From the NCBI GenBank assembly GCA_049422085.1, contig JBMSOD010000158.1:1-7367 (forward strand): DNA of 7,367 nucleotides, read 5' to 3'. The stretch comes from UBA4615 sp049422085. GTDB taxonomy: Bacteria > Pseudomonadota > Gammaproteobacteria > Burkholderiales > Burkholderiaceae_E. The notes under the pieces are model-generated. The model was not told the origin of the DNA. It saw only the letters and a program-made list of their open reading frames with translations, and ran no database searches. Positions 1-6,345 of the stretch are shown piece by piece. Positions within the stretch are counted from its first letter, which is position 1; every line of letters starts with the position of its first letter. The translations under genes and the position numbers were made by a program.

Positions 1-99
1 CACTTCACACAGTGGAGCCCGTCCAATGCGGCACGGCAGGCTGGCAATGTTCAGACTGCGAGGGGCATGATCAGGATGCTCGATCGTGATGTTCAGCAT
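1..99 (-). CDS. N-terminus of an FHA-domain-like protein (partial), possibly FHA-fused CpaF/TadA ATPase
   Basis: Only the first 33 codons are inside the window; the gene runs off the left edge. It begins with ATG at 99-97, nine bases after the secretin stop codon. A GAGG-type ribosome binding site overlaps that stop. A GTG four codons upstream is in frame but is less well placed. The visible protein runs MLNITIEHPDHAPRSL and then CRIGRAPLCEV. A short beta-strand pair followed by an IGR motif and a polar turn is how forkhead-associated (FHA) phosphothreonine-binding domains start. In Tad loci the gene after the secretin is normally CpaE/TadZ or the secretion ATPase CpaF/TadA, and some bacteria fuse an FHA domain to CpaF. 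I infer one of those, with the FHA-ATPase fusion preferred. A stand-alone FHA protein is equally possible from what can be seen. That it is a real gene is fairly sure; its identity is not. Confidence 0.6.
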   Translation of the reverse strand, partial: MLNITIEHPDHAPRSLNIASLPCRIGRAPLCEV

Positions 100-107
100 G
101 CTTGGCC

Positions 108-1502
108 TCACATTGCGGTGCTGACCGGCGGGGAGGGCTCTGTGTCAGAGTCGACGCGTGTCGGCCAGCTCGGCTTCGGAAACCCTGGCTGATCTCGCAG
201 TTGCTTGCGCTGTGCGGCAGCGCGTTCGGGCATATCCAGGCTCGGGGCTGCGGGCGTGGTGCCGGGCTGAGCCTGCCCCTCGACAAATCTCGGCGTGATA
301 AAGACCGCCAGCTCGGTCTGGCGATCTCTGAACTGACGCGACCGAAACAGAGGGCCCAGAACAGGCAGGTCTCCAGCTGCGGGGACCTTGTCGAGGTTGC
401 GGCTGCCTTCGTCGGTGAGCAGGCCCGCGATAACCAGCGTCTCACCTTCTCGCAGATTGACTTCCGATTCAGCGCGACGCTTGATGAGCCCGGGGACTTC
501 CTTGACTGCCACCTCGAAATTGATGGAAGAGATTTCAGTGGCAATGCGGGCTGCGATCACCCCCGAGCTGCTGGCCACCGGACTGACGTCGAATTTGATG
601 CCATATTCCTTGAAGGCAACCGACGCATTGCCCAAGGCTCCGGAGACCGGGATGGGCAACTCACCGCCTGCAACAAATCTGGCCTGACCACCGGAACGGC
701 AGGCAAGGCGCGGTTCGGCAAGAATCACGGCGTCACCGTTTTGCACCATGAGTTGCAGGCGCGAGGTCAGCGACGAGGCCAGTGACAGGCTCACACCAGG
801 ACGCCAGGTTCGCGGCCGGGTCTCAAGACCGGCTGCATCACCATTGCCACCCGGTTGCAGCGCACGACTTCGGTGCGCATCGCCCAGCACCTGAAAACTC
901 GGCCCATTCATGCTTCCATTCCAGCGCACGCCGATGTCTTCAAGAAGTTCGCGCCGCATCTCGATGAACTTGACGTCCATGGCGATCATCCGCTCCATAC
1001 CGATCTTGCCGGCAAAGTTGATCACCCCGGGATAACGGCGACTGACTTCCTGCAATCGAGCACCCTGCTCTTCATTGGCGGGATCCCCTTCTATCAGGAC
1101 CTTGTCGCCCACAGCCCTAACCTGAAGACTGCCCTGCCCCGACAAAAGCGCCTTTACTTCTTCGTAGATCCGATGCTGCTCGGCCGCGATCACCTGAATC
1201 ACATGGGTGCGCGGCGGGCCCTGCCTTCCCCAGATCAATAGCGTGGTCTGACCCGGCGATTCAGGCAGCACCAGGACCTGACGATCGTCGAGCGCGGCCG
1301 CCTGCAGCACCTTGCCGTTACCGATTGCGATACGCCTGACCTCGGGCTCATTCAGAACATGGGCCTGGCCGACCGCCAATTGCAGCGTCTGAGCAGAGAC
1401 AGGGCTCGCAAGGCAAAGCGACGCGACGAGGCATCGGGTTGCAAGAGATCGCCAGCCACGAAGGGTGTGGGGCGGATTGAGGATGAAGAATGCAGAAGGC
1501 AT
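108..1502 (-). CDS. cpaC: CpaC/RcpA-type outer-membrane secretin of the Tad pilus
   Basis: This is the outer-membrane channel through which the Flp pilus leaves the cell. I start it at ATG 1502, which has GGAG six bases upstream; this gives 464 residues. A TTG eight codons upstream overlaps the cpaB stop but has no better site. Residues 20-37 are a hydrophobic Sec signal peptide ending SPVSA, with likely cleavage before Q38. Residues 38-105 are the T2SS/T3SS pilus-assembly N domain (LQLAVGQAHVL, then VLVLPESPGQTTLLIWG). Residues 107-168 resemble a BON-like domain. Residues 235-406 are the secretin domain, with GETLVIAGLL at 353-362 and the signature VPAAGDLPVLGPLF at 373-386, close to the family VPxLGDLPxxGxLF. 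The last 55 residues are a Pro/Gln/Arg-rich tail outside the fold. Length is normal for CpaC. The gene follows cpaB by 20 bases and precedes the FHA-like gene by eight, so it is co-transcribed with both. Confidence 0.95.
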   Translation of the reverse strand: MPSAFFILNPPHTLRGWRSLATRCLVASLCLASPVSAQTLQLAVGQAHVLNEPEVRRIAIGNGKVLQAAALDDRQVLVLPESPGQTTLLIWGRQGPPRTHVIQVIAAEQHRIYEEVKALLSGQGSLQVRAVGDKVLIEGDPANEEQGARLQEVSRRYPGVINFAGKIGMERMIAMDVKFIEMRRELLEDIGVRWNGSMNGPSFQVLGDAHRSRALQPGGNGDAAGLETRPRTWRPGVSLSLASSLTSRLQLMVQNGDAVILAEPRLACRSGGQARFVAGGELPIPVSGALGNASVAFKEYGIKFDVSPVASSSGVIAARIATEISSINFEVAVKEVPGLIKRRAESEVNLREGETLVIAGLLTDEGSRNLDKVPAAGDLPVLGPLFRSRQFRDRQTELAVFITPRFVEGQAQPGTTPAAPSLDMPERAAAQRKQLRDQPGFPKPSWPTRVDSDTEPSPPVSTAM

Positions 1503-1522
1503 CAGTGACTCCGTGTCGACAA

Positions 1523-2689
1523 TCAACGAAGCAGCGGCACCGTGGTGGGTGGCGAAAGATCAGGCCAGGCAGGCATGGGCTGAGTGTTTGGGGCCGCGGG
1601 CGGACCGGGGACAGGTGCGGTGGCGCTGGTCCCCGACGATGTTGCGGCCGGCAATGGCCCCCGGCCTCCGACGATCACCTCAACGCCGCTCGCCTGACCG
1701 TGGAGTCCAGAGTGACTCCGGGCGGAATGACCGCCATGAGGGCCCGGAGTCGGATGCCCTTGCGCTGGATCGATCTGTCCCGCGGAAGAGTTCAGCCCCT
1801 GTGAGCGGGACATGCCGCCCTCCCTGACGGCCGGCGATCCACGAAGTTGTGCACTGGTCAGGGCCTGCAAGACACCAGACACACCCGAGCCGGTGGGCCT
1901 GGCGATTCCCATCAGTTCATGCACATCAAGCAACCGATCCTCATGGGATTCTCGATCGGAGGGGTTGCGCAGCACTGCAGTCAGGCGGCCGCTGCGCTGG
2001 GCGACCACCAGCTTTTGCGCCTGCTCGGGATCGACCTCGACGGTGATCGCACTGAAGGTTCGCCCGGGCCCCTCTTCCGCAGGCACGGCCCGGGCATTAC
2101 GACCCGTGGCAATGACCACGACATCTTGCATGACCGTACGGGTGAGTTCGGGCAGCGACACTCCCGCTGCGGGTGCAGGCCGCCACGATAGAAGCAGATC
2201 AATACGATCGCCAGGCTGCAGCAGACCCGAGATGGCATTGGTCTCATCGACGGCAATGGTGAGCGCGCGCACGCCATGACGCAGGCGGCTGGAGAGTCCC
2301 GCCGACTCGGCTGCAAACACGGCACTGGCGAGCAAGGGCTCACCGGCCTGCATGGGCCACTGCAGTCGCAGGCCTTGCACCGCATCAATGCGTGACGGTG
2401 AAAGGGCTCCGCCCGGGATCACTTCTCGAGGCAGGGATCGGACAGCAAGATTGGTTGTACCGACGGCTTCACCCCGCTGCAGTGCGCGCGCTGCGACCAG
2501 CACGTCCACGCGCTCATGAGCCACCTCAAGACGAGCCCGCTCGACTTCCACCCGCTCCTGGATGTACCGATAGGCACCCAGAGCGGCCAGCAGCCCGAAG
2601 CCCAGCATCCCCGCCATCAGACCGACGGTCCGCCAGGCGGCCCACCGGGTCTGGAGCGAGCGCAAGCCCTTGACGATGCGGGCCCTCAT
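1523..2689 (-). CDS. cpaB: CpaB/RcpC Flp pilus assembly protein
   Basis: CpaB is the periplasmic partner of the secretin; it is anchored in the inner membrane and helps stabilise the channel. The protein has 388 residues, longer than the usual 260-330. Residues 21-40 form one transmembrane helix. Residues 60-121 are the SAF domain (VDVLVAARALQRGEAV, then MQAGEPLLASAVF). Residues 130-265 are the RcpC/CpaB domain, with the diagnostic PGDRIDLLL at 159-167. Near the end is GVEVIVGG (335-342), resembling the VEVIRG motif that often closes CpaB. Before it, about residues 292-334 form a Ser/Gly/His-rich segment (GHPTPGPHGGHSARSHSGLH), and after it comes a Pro/Ala/Thr-rich tail; these explain the extra length. 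The ATG overlaps the stop of the upstream 72-residue gene as ATGA, a coupling arrangement. The assignment is firm; the role of the low-complexity segment is unknown. Confidence 0.93.
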   Translation of the reverse strand: MRARIVKGLRSLQTRWAAWRTVGLMAGMLGFGLLAALGAYRYIQERVEVERARLEVAHERVDVLVAARALQRGEAVGTTNLAVRSLPREVIPGGALSPSRIDAVQGLRLQWPMQAGEPLLASAVFAAESAGLSSRLRHGVRALTIAVDETNAISGLLQPGDRIDLLLSWRPAPAAGVSLPELTRTVMQDVVVIATGRNARAVPAEEGPGRTFSAITVEVDPEQAQKLVVAQRSGRLTAVLRNPSDRESHEDRLLDVHELMGIARPTGSGVSGVLQALTSAQLRGSPAVREGGMSRSQGLNSSAGQIDPAQGHPTPGPHGGHSARSHSGLHGQASGVEVIVGGRGPLPAATSSGTSATAPVPGPPAAPNTQPMPAWPDLSPPTTVPLLR

Positions 2690-2904
2690 GGCAGCGCGAG
2701 CCCGCGCGCCATGCGGGCATGATGGTCATGCAGGGAGAAAACCAGTTTGGCCAGGGGTGAATCGTCGACCAGACTGAATACAGCGAGGGCGAGCAGCAGG
2801 GTCAACAGGACAGCCTCGAGCGCAGCCTGACCCTGTTGTTGGCACAAGGCGCGATGCCACAAGGACCTCCGAAGAGGGCGCAACCTCAATCGATTGAACT
2901 TCAT
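2686..2904 (-). CDS. Small pilin-like protein with a prepilin-peptidase signal (72 aa)
   Basis: A 72-residue protein tightly embedded in the operon: its ATG overlaps the stop of the upstream gene as ATGA, and its own stop overlaps the cpaB start in the same way. Residues 1-25 are a basic leader ending QQQG. Next comes QAALEAVLLTLLLALAVF, a hydrophobic helix with Glu at +5 relative to a cut after G25. This is the class III signal used by type IVb pilins and TadE/TadF pseudopilins. The predicted mature protein is 47 residues, with a short tail VDDSPLAKLVFSLHDHHARM. I do not recognise a named family with confidence. From the signal and position I infer a minor pilin or pseudopilin matured by the Tad prepilin peptidase. 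It lacks the Tyr at +6 found in Flp proper. A simple single-pass membrane protein is the alternative. Confidence 0.8.
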   Translation of the reverse strand: MKFNRLRLRPLRRSLWHRALCQQQGQAALEAVLLTLLLALAVFSLVDDSPLAKLVFSLHDHHARMARGLALP

Positions 2905-3533
2905 TGCGCGCGACTCCAGTGCATGACAATCGAGGTGGTCTCACCCTGCGTGGCCAGAGTGGCAATGAGTTCGTCGCTTCGTCGACGAAACGCCATGGCC
3001 TCGCCAGGCTCTCCTCGATACCAACCCGCCCGCTGTGCAGGCATGCCTAGCGCACCATCGACCTGATAGCCCGCACGCTTTGCGCGATCGAGCAGCGTCT
3101 GAGACAGCACCGCTGCAGGACGGGCGCTGCTTGCCACCAGGGTGCCTGCAAGGCGTCCGGCATCATGGTGAGTAATTCTTCGCAGGACCCGAACGGACTC
3201 AGGTAACCAGTCCTGAAGCTCATCCAGTGCCGTGGCGGTAAGGCGCACATGACCCGACATCGGAGCACTGCCAGCATTTGCACCTGCTTCTGGTCGCATC
3301 CAGATCGAGCTCAAGCCCTCTGCACCTCGCGCGGTGCTGCGCACCTGAACGGTGTGGATCCCATCCGGGGCAAGTGCAGACACGATGCGCCAGTCGCCAC
3401 GGGTGACGGCGATCACCTGGCGTCCGGCTTCCCTGAAATGAGCCTGGGCAGCATCGCTCAGGGCTTCGGCGCTCTGGCTGCTTCGAAATCGCCAGGTCTT
3501 CACCGACTGGCCATCGATGGCGGAATCACTCAT
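2901..3533 (-). CDS. Unrecognised Tad-operon protein with an apparent internal duplication (210 aa)
   Basis: I do not recognise this family. The start at ATG 3533 is preferred because AGGAAG lies seven bases upstream. A longer frame from ATG 3584 has no ribosome binding site and begins directly after an in-frame TGA. The 210-residue product has no signal peptide or membrane segment, so it appears cytoplasmic unless the start is wrong. Two segments look alike: about 22-66, where a helix (EALSDAAQAHFREAGRQV) is followed by strands DWRIVSALAPDGIHTVQVRS, and about 142-208, where a helix (VLSQTLLDRAKRAGYQV) is followed by DELIATLATQGETTSIVMHW. This suggests a duplicated small alpha/beta unit joined by a linker at about 70-140. 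It sits 93 bases after the TadE-like gene and overlaps the small pilin-like gene by ATGA, so an assembly or regulatory role in the Tad system is likely but unproven. Confidence 0.8.
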   Translation of the reverse strand: MSDSAIDGQSVKTWRFRSSQSAEALSDAAQAHFREAGRQVIAVTRGDWRIVSALAPDGIHTVQVRSTARGAEGLSSIWMRPEAGANAGSAPMSGHVRLTATALDELQDWLPESVRVLRRITHHDAGRLAGTLVASSARPAAVLSQTLLDRAKRAGYQVDGALGMPAQRAGWYRGEPGEAMAFRRRSDELIATLATQGETTSIVMHWSRAQ

Positions 3534-3626
3534 GACGACTTCCTGGCGAAAAGTCTCGGGAAAGGCATCCACAGGGGTCTCCATTCAAGGGTTGAGGGAA
3601 AGTCGAGTCGGGAATCGAGTGCTGAA

Positions 3627-4493
3627 TCAGGCGCCGTCCTGAAACCAGAGGCCGGTGCCGGAATCAATGACGGGTTCTTGAGGCGCAGGCTCGGGAGGCA
3701 AAGGCCAGGGACTCAGACCGAGTCGGTCAGGCGGAACCCGATCGACATCGATGAAGTAGGGCCTGAACTCGGAGGCACTGGACTCGAGTCCGACCCAGGC
3801 GGCGACCTGAAGCAGTCCACGCACCGGCCACCAGCCCGCACGCAGGGCCTCCTCGATGACCGGCACGCTCTTCCCCTGATCCACGCGAGAGCGCACCGTG
3901 TCCGCCGCAGGGCCTTCGGGCGCGCGCGCCATCCAGTCATCGGAAAGCACGGCGAGCTGAGATTCCAGCCGCAAGCCCCCAGCCAGAGGGACAGACACCC
4001 TGGATCGGGACAGGCCCGCATCCAGAGTCAGCCCGAATCGCCCCGGACCAGCGAGGTTGGACAGCAAGTTCACCGCGCCCGGGATGGATTGCGAAGCGGT
4101 CCCCCCCGCAAAGGCGAATGGGGTGTTGAACTTCAAGGTCTCCCACTGCACTCGAATGCCGGCATCAGGATCGCTGGAGGCACGATCGCGAAGCGCCGCC
4201 CACAGCACAGACGAGGCGCGATCAAAGGCCTGCAGGGAGGCCAACTCAGGCCCGCGGCCTGCAGGGCATCCTGAGGGCAGCACGGTGCACTCGAAGGCAG
4301 CCTCTCGGGCCGCCGACGCGGTGGCCTGTTGAAGATCGATCAGACGGGCCAGCCAGATCGCACCGAACAGCAAGGGAAGCAGAGCGATCAACCCCACCAG
4401 ACCCTCGATGAGCGATTGCCCGGATTGTTGTGTCTGACTCGCAGCTCGCTGCCGCCGGTATCGAAGCGCAGAACTGCAGAAGGTTGAACTCAT
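3627..4493 (-). CDS. tadE: TadE-like minor pilin (pseudopilin), extended form
   Basis: TadE-family proteins are pseudopilins needed for Flp pilus assembly, processed by the same peptidase as the pilin. The start ATG lies one base after the stop of the TadG-like gene; only a weak AGG precedes it, so translation is probably coupled. The 288-residue product has a basic 25-residue leader ending QQSG. Next is QSLIEGLVGLIALLPLLFGAIWL, with Glu at +5 and a transmembrane helix at about 31-50. Residues 51-68 (LIDLQQATASAAREAAFE) match the TadE post-helix pattern of a small-residue-rich amphipathic helix. Two cysteines, C69 and C76, could form a short periplasmic disulphide loop. TadE proteins are usually nearer 150-200 residues. 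Here the periplasmic part continues for about 230, without a domain I can name, and ends in a Pro-rich tail. TadF-like is an alternative name. Confidence 0.85.
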   Translation of the reverse strand: MSSTFCSSALRYRRQRAASQTQQSGQSLIEGLVGLIALLPLLFGAIWLARLIDLQQATASAAREAAFECTVLPSGCPAGRGPELASLQAFDRASSVLWAALRDRASSDPDAGIRVQWETLKFNTPFAFAGGTASQSIPGAVNLLSNLAGPGRFGLTLDAGLSRSRVSVPLAGGLRLESQLAVLSDDWMARAPEGPAADTVRSRVDQGKSVPVIEEALRAGWWPVRGLLQVAAWVGLESSASEFRPYFIDVDRVPPDRLGLSPWPLPPEPAPQEPVIDSGTGLWFQDGA

Positions 4494-4494
4494 G

Positions 4495-5862
4495 TCAGTC
4501 AGCCTGTGCGAGCGCCAGTGCTCGCTCAGCGGTGGTCGGCGCCACCAGTCGGGCCTGCCAGTAGGGATTGAAGAGGCTTGCGTATTCGGTACGCGAGGGT
4601 GCCCCCGGGGGCCTGCGGAAATGAACTTCTGCCGCCGACAGCGCCCACATCTTTCGATGGGAGGAGCCGGTGCTGGCATTGACTGCCTTGAGCAGCGCGC
4701 CTGTGGTGCCTGCGGCCGATTCGGTAGCGGGGATGGACTGATCCGATGGATCGCGCCTTGCAATCACGGCAAGCCGACCTCGCGGGAACTGCGTATTGGC
4801 GAGCGCCTCGTAGTTGAGTTCGCGCAGCCGTGCGATGCCCTCATAGCCCGACTCACTGAACATCGACTCGGAGGCGAGCTGACGCGCCATGGGATTGAGC
4901 ATGAGATCACCCGAGGTGGCCGTGACGGTGTTGAGCACCTGCCCAGCCTCGGCGGCACCCCAGCCCAGCGGCAAGGCCTCGCGTTCCCGGCACCGAAACC
5001 AGGACAGTCGCCGCAGATGGAATGACAGGGTGTCGACCGCTTCCCAGCGATCCAGGTCCTCGGACAGCGTGGTGATGCCGCGCTTGCGCAGGCGCATCAG
5101 ATTCAGACACAGGGAGGGGATAGGCGTGTGAATGTCTTCGCTTCGGGCGCCGCCTACGAAGGGATCCAGCGAGGCGCGCACCAGATCGCCCACGCGAGTG
5201 CGATCAGGCCGCTCGGATACACGCGCAGTAAAGCTCGACCAGGACTGCACCGGGTCGGGAAGTACCCAGGCGAAGTGCGACGGATGACTCGCGCGAGCCA
5301 CCTCGGCCGTGACCATATTGAGCCCGAAACCAAGGCTCGACAGGTGCATGACCTCCTGCGCCCCTTGAAGCAGAGCCTTGTAACCCACCAGGGGTGCGCC
5401 ACGCGCAGGAATCTCGATTGAGGCGGTCACCCGGGACGTCTCAGCAGCAAGCGTGGCCGCTTCGGCGATCGCCGTGAGCCCGGGCTCTGCTGGCGGCAGA
5501 TAGGCCCCGAAGGCCGCCGCATTCCCGGTCAGGGTTTCGAAGTAGTTGGCCCAGGCCACCAGGGTGACGGCCTGGGCAATGGCGACCTCGTTGGCGATGA
5601 TGGCCCGATTGGAATACGCATGAAAATTCAGCACGCGGGCCCGCCAGGTGGCCGCGCTGAGGGCTGCGGCATCGGCCGTGTCGGTCAGGCGCTGTTTTGC
5701 CACGCTGAGCTGCCCGGACTCAAAGAGCAGACGCAGACAGACCGCCCCCAGCACCAGCAGCCCCAGAGCAAGCACCAGGGCCTGCCCCCGCTGCCCTACC
5801 CGGCACGAACCAGCAGCCGCGGACAGCCGGGCAGTACGACAAGGATGCGAGAGGACCCTCAC
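4495..5862 (-). CDS. TadG-like Flp pilus-assembly protein without an evident vWA domain
   Basis: The best start is GTG 5862, 16 bases after the flp stop, giving 455 residues. No ATG lies between that stop and the membrane segment, and the ribosome binding site is weak. After a basic leader, GQRGQALVLALGLLVLGAVC forms a transmembrane helix (about 28-48). It is followed by LSVAKQRLTDTADAAALSAA (52-71), which is the pattern of the Tad N-terminal domain of TadG proteins. There is no Glu at +5 after the glycine, so it is probably not cut by the prepilin peptidase. Residues 72-102 (from WRARVLNFHAYSNRAIIANE to AQAVTLVAW) resemble a conserved stretch I associate with TadG-like proteins of proteobacterial Tad loci. 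The remaining 350 residues are periplasmic with two cysteines (C252, C291). I see no von Willebrand A metal-site motif (DxSxS), unlike classical TadG. Role in the envelope inferred from family and place. Confidence 0.82.
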   Translation of the reverse strand: MRVLSHPCRTARLSAAAGSCRVGQRGQALVLALGLLVLGAVCLRLLFESGQLSVAKQRLTDTADAAALSAATWRARVLNFHAYSNRAIIANEVAIAQAVTLVAWANYFETLTGNAAAFGAYLPPAEPGLTAIAEAATLAAETSRVTASIEIPARGAPLVGYKALLQGAQEVMHLSSLGFGLNMVTAEVARASHPSHFAWVLPDPVQSWSSFTARVSERPDRTRVGDLVRASLDPFVGGARSEDIHTPIPSLCLNLMRLRKRGITTLSEDLDRWEAVDTLSFHLRRLSWFRCREREALPLGWGAAEAGQVLNTVTATSGDLMLNPMARQLASESMFSESGYEGIARLRELNYEALANTQFPRGRLAVIARRDPSDQSIPATESAAGTTGALLKAVNASTGSSHRKMWALSAAEVHFRRPPGAPSRTEYASLFNPYWQARLVAPTTAERALALAQAD

Positions 5863-5878
5863 GGCCAGACCCGCGCGC

Positions 5879-6181
5879 TCAGCGGTTGGCTTCGTTGTAA
5901 TTGGCCAGACCCTTGCGGGTTGCGGCTGACGACTGGGCGGCGCCCGCCTGCCCCTGCGCAGCACCGATCGCCGCGCCGGCATCCTGACCTGAGACCTCCA
6001 TGGCCAGGCCAGCGGTCTGGCTACGCAGCGTCTGTCCGAGCAGGGAATAGACACCGATGGCAGCAACGGCGATCAGCGCCACCACGATGAGGTACTCGGT
6101 CATGCCCTGGCCAGCAGAACGAAGGCGTGACCCGGGAGCGCGATGCGCAGGCGTGCTTGAAAGGCAAGTGGATCGAGACAT
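5879..6181 (-). CDS. flp: Flp-type IVb pilin, major pilus subunit
   Basis: First gene of the Tad cluster and the likely fibre subunit, giving adhesion and biofilm formation in known systems. The ATG at 6181 has AGGAG seven bases upstream. The 100-residue product has a 24-residue leader rich in Ser, Arg and Pro. Then comes G24 followed by QGMTEYLIVVALIAVAAIGV, which has Glu at +5 and Tyr at +6 and is the exact Flp processing motif. The helix covers about 29-47. The mature pilin would be 76 residues, longer than the classic 50-60, because of an Ala/Gln/Gly-rich C-terminal part (64-89) ending KGLANYNEANR. That ending resembles pilins of this longer class in beta- and gammaproteobacteria. Its ribosome binding site lies in an inverted repeat at 6185-6215. 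The TadG-like gene follows 16 bases downstream. Confidence 0.95.
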   Translation of the reverse strand: MSRSTCLSSTPAHRAPGSRLRSAGQGMTEYLIVVALIAVAAIGVYSLLGQTLRSQTAGLAMEVSGQDAGAAIGAAQGQAGAAQSSAATRKGLANYNEANR

Positions 6182-6184
6182 GGC

Positions 6185-6215
6185 GGGACTCCTGAAATGG
6201 GTGGGATGGAGTCCC
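6185..6215 (-). promoter_or_regulatory. Perfect 8-bp inverted repeat covering the flp ribosome binding site
   Basis: On the transcript strand GGGACTCC is followed by a 15-base loop and then by GGAGTCCC, ending four bases before the flp ATG. The second arm contains the GGAG of the Shine-Dalgarno sequence AGGAG (6193-6189). If the stem forms in the mRNA, the pilin ribosome binding site would be hidden. The arms match perfectly and stop at exactly eight pairs on both sides. Regulation by folding, a thermometer-like switch, or a protein or small RNA that opens it are inferences; chance cannot be excluded. Confidence 0.5.
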
Positions 6216-6248
6216 CATGGTCCTCGCCAAAGCGGTCGCGAACCATTG

Positions 6249-6264
6249 CACCAAAGGCCAAAGG
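6249..6264 (-). repeat. Tandem CCTTTGG repeats upstream of flp
   Basis: Reading on the minus strand, CCTTTGG occurs twice head to tail (6264-6258 and 6257-6251), the second followed by TG. A third copy, also followed by TG, lies at 6332-6326. The copies are about 70-150 bases before the flp start. They could be operator half-sites for the pilus operon. I could not place a convincing promoter relative to them. Confidence 0.35.
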
Positions 6265-6345
6265 CAGGTCGGTCGGCCTAGATCGTCAGCGCTACCTCCT
6301 GCGGGAAGGCGTGCCGAAAAAAACACCAAAGGAAGGGCAGAAAGG

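Noticed and set aside
102..785. A 227-codon open frame on the plus strand
   Set aside because: It is antisense to the well-supported secretin gene and shows no recognisable motif.
3249..4274. A 341-codon open frame on the plus strand
   Set aside because: It lies antisense to the TadE-like and unknown genes. Its translation is Arg/Gly/Pro-rich with no domain, as expected for a mirror frame in GC-rich DNA.
4494..4763. Extension of the TadE-like frame upstream to 4763
   Set aside because: The extra 90 codons overlap the end of the TadG-like gene, are low-complexity Arg/Pro-rich, and would destroy the N-terminal leader of the class III signal.
5863..6066. Extension of the TadG-like frame upstream to 6066
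   Set aside because: It would overlap most of flp in another frame and add an Arg/Pro-rich stretch with no signal features; GTG 5862 is a more sensible start.
6296..6302. AGGAGG on the minus strand in the leader region
   Set aside because: It is a strong ribosome-binding-like sequence, but no ATG, GTG or TTG follows at usable spacing with an open frame.
6300..6318. Possible sigma-54 promoter (GGCACG with downstream CCGCA) on the minus strand
   Set aside because: The GGCACG half fits the -24 element, but the GC of the -12 element is one base too far away and the TTGC core is missing; spacing is strict for this factor.
6182..6345. Riboswitch such as a c-di-GMP sensor upstream of flp
   Set aside because: I looked for the conserved core of known c-di-GMP riboswitches and found no match; only the short stem at the ribosome binding site is visible.
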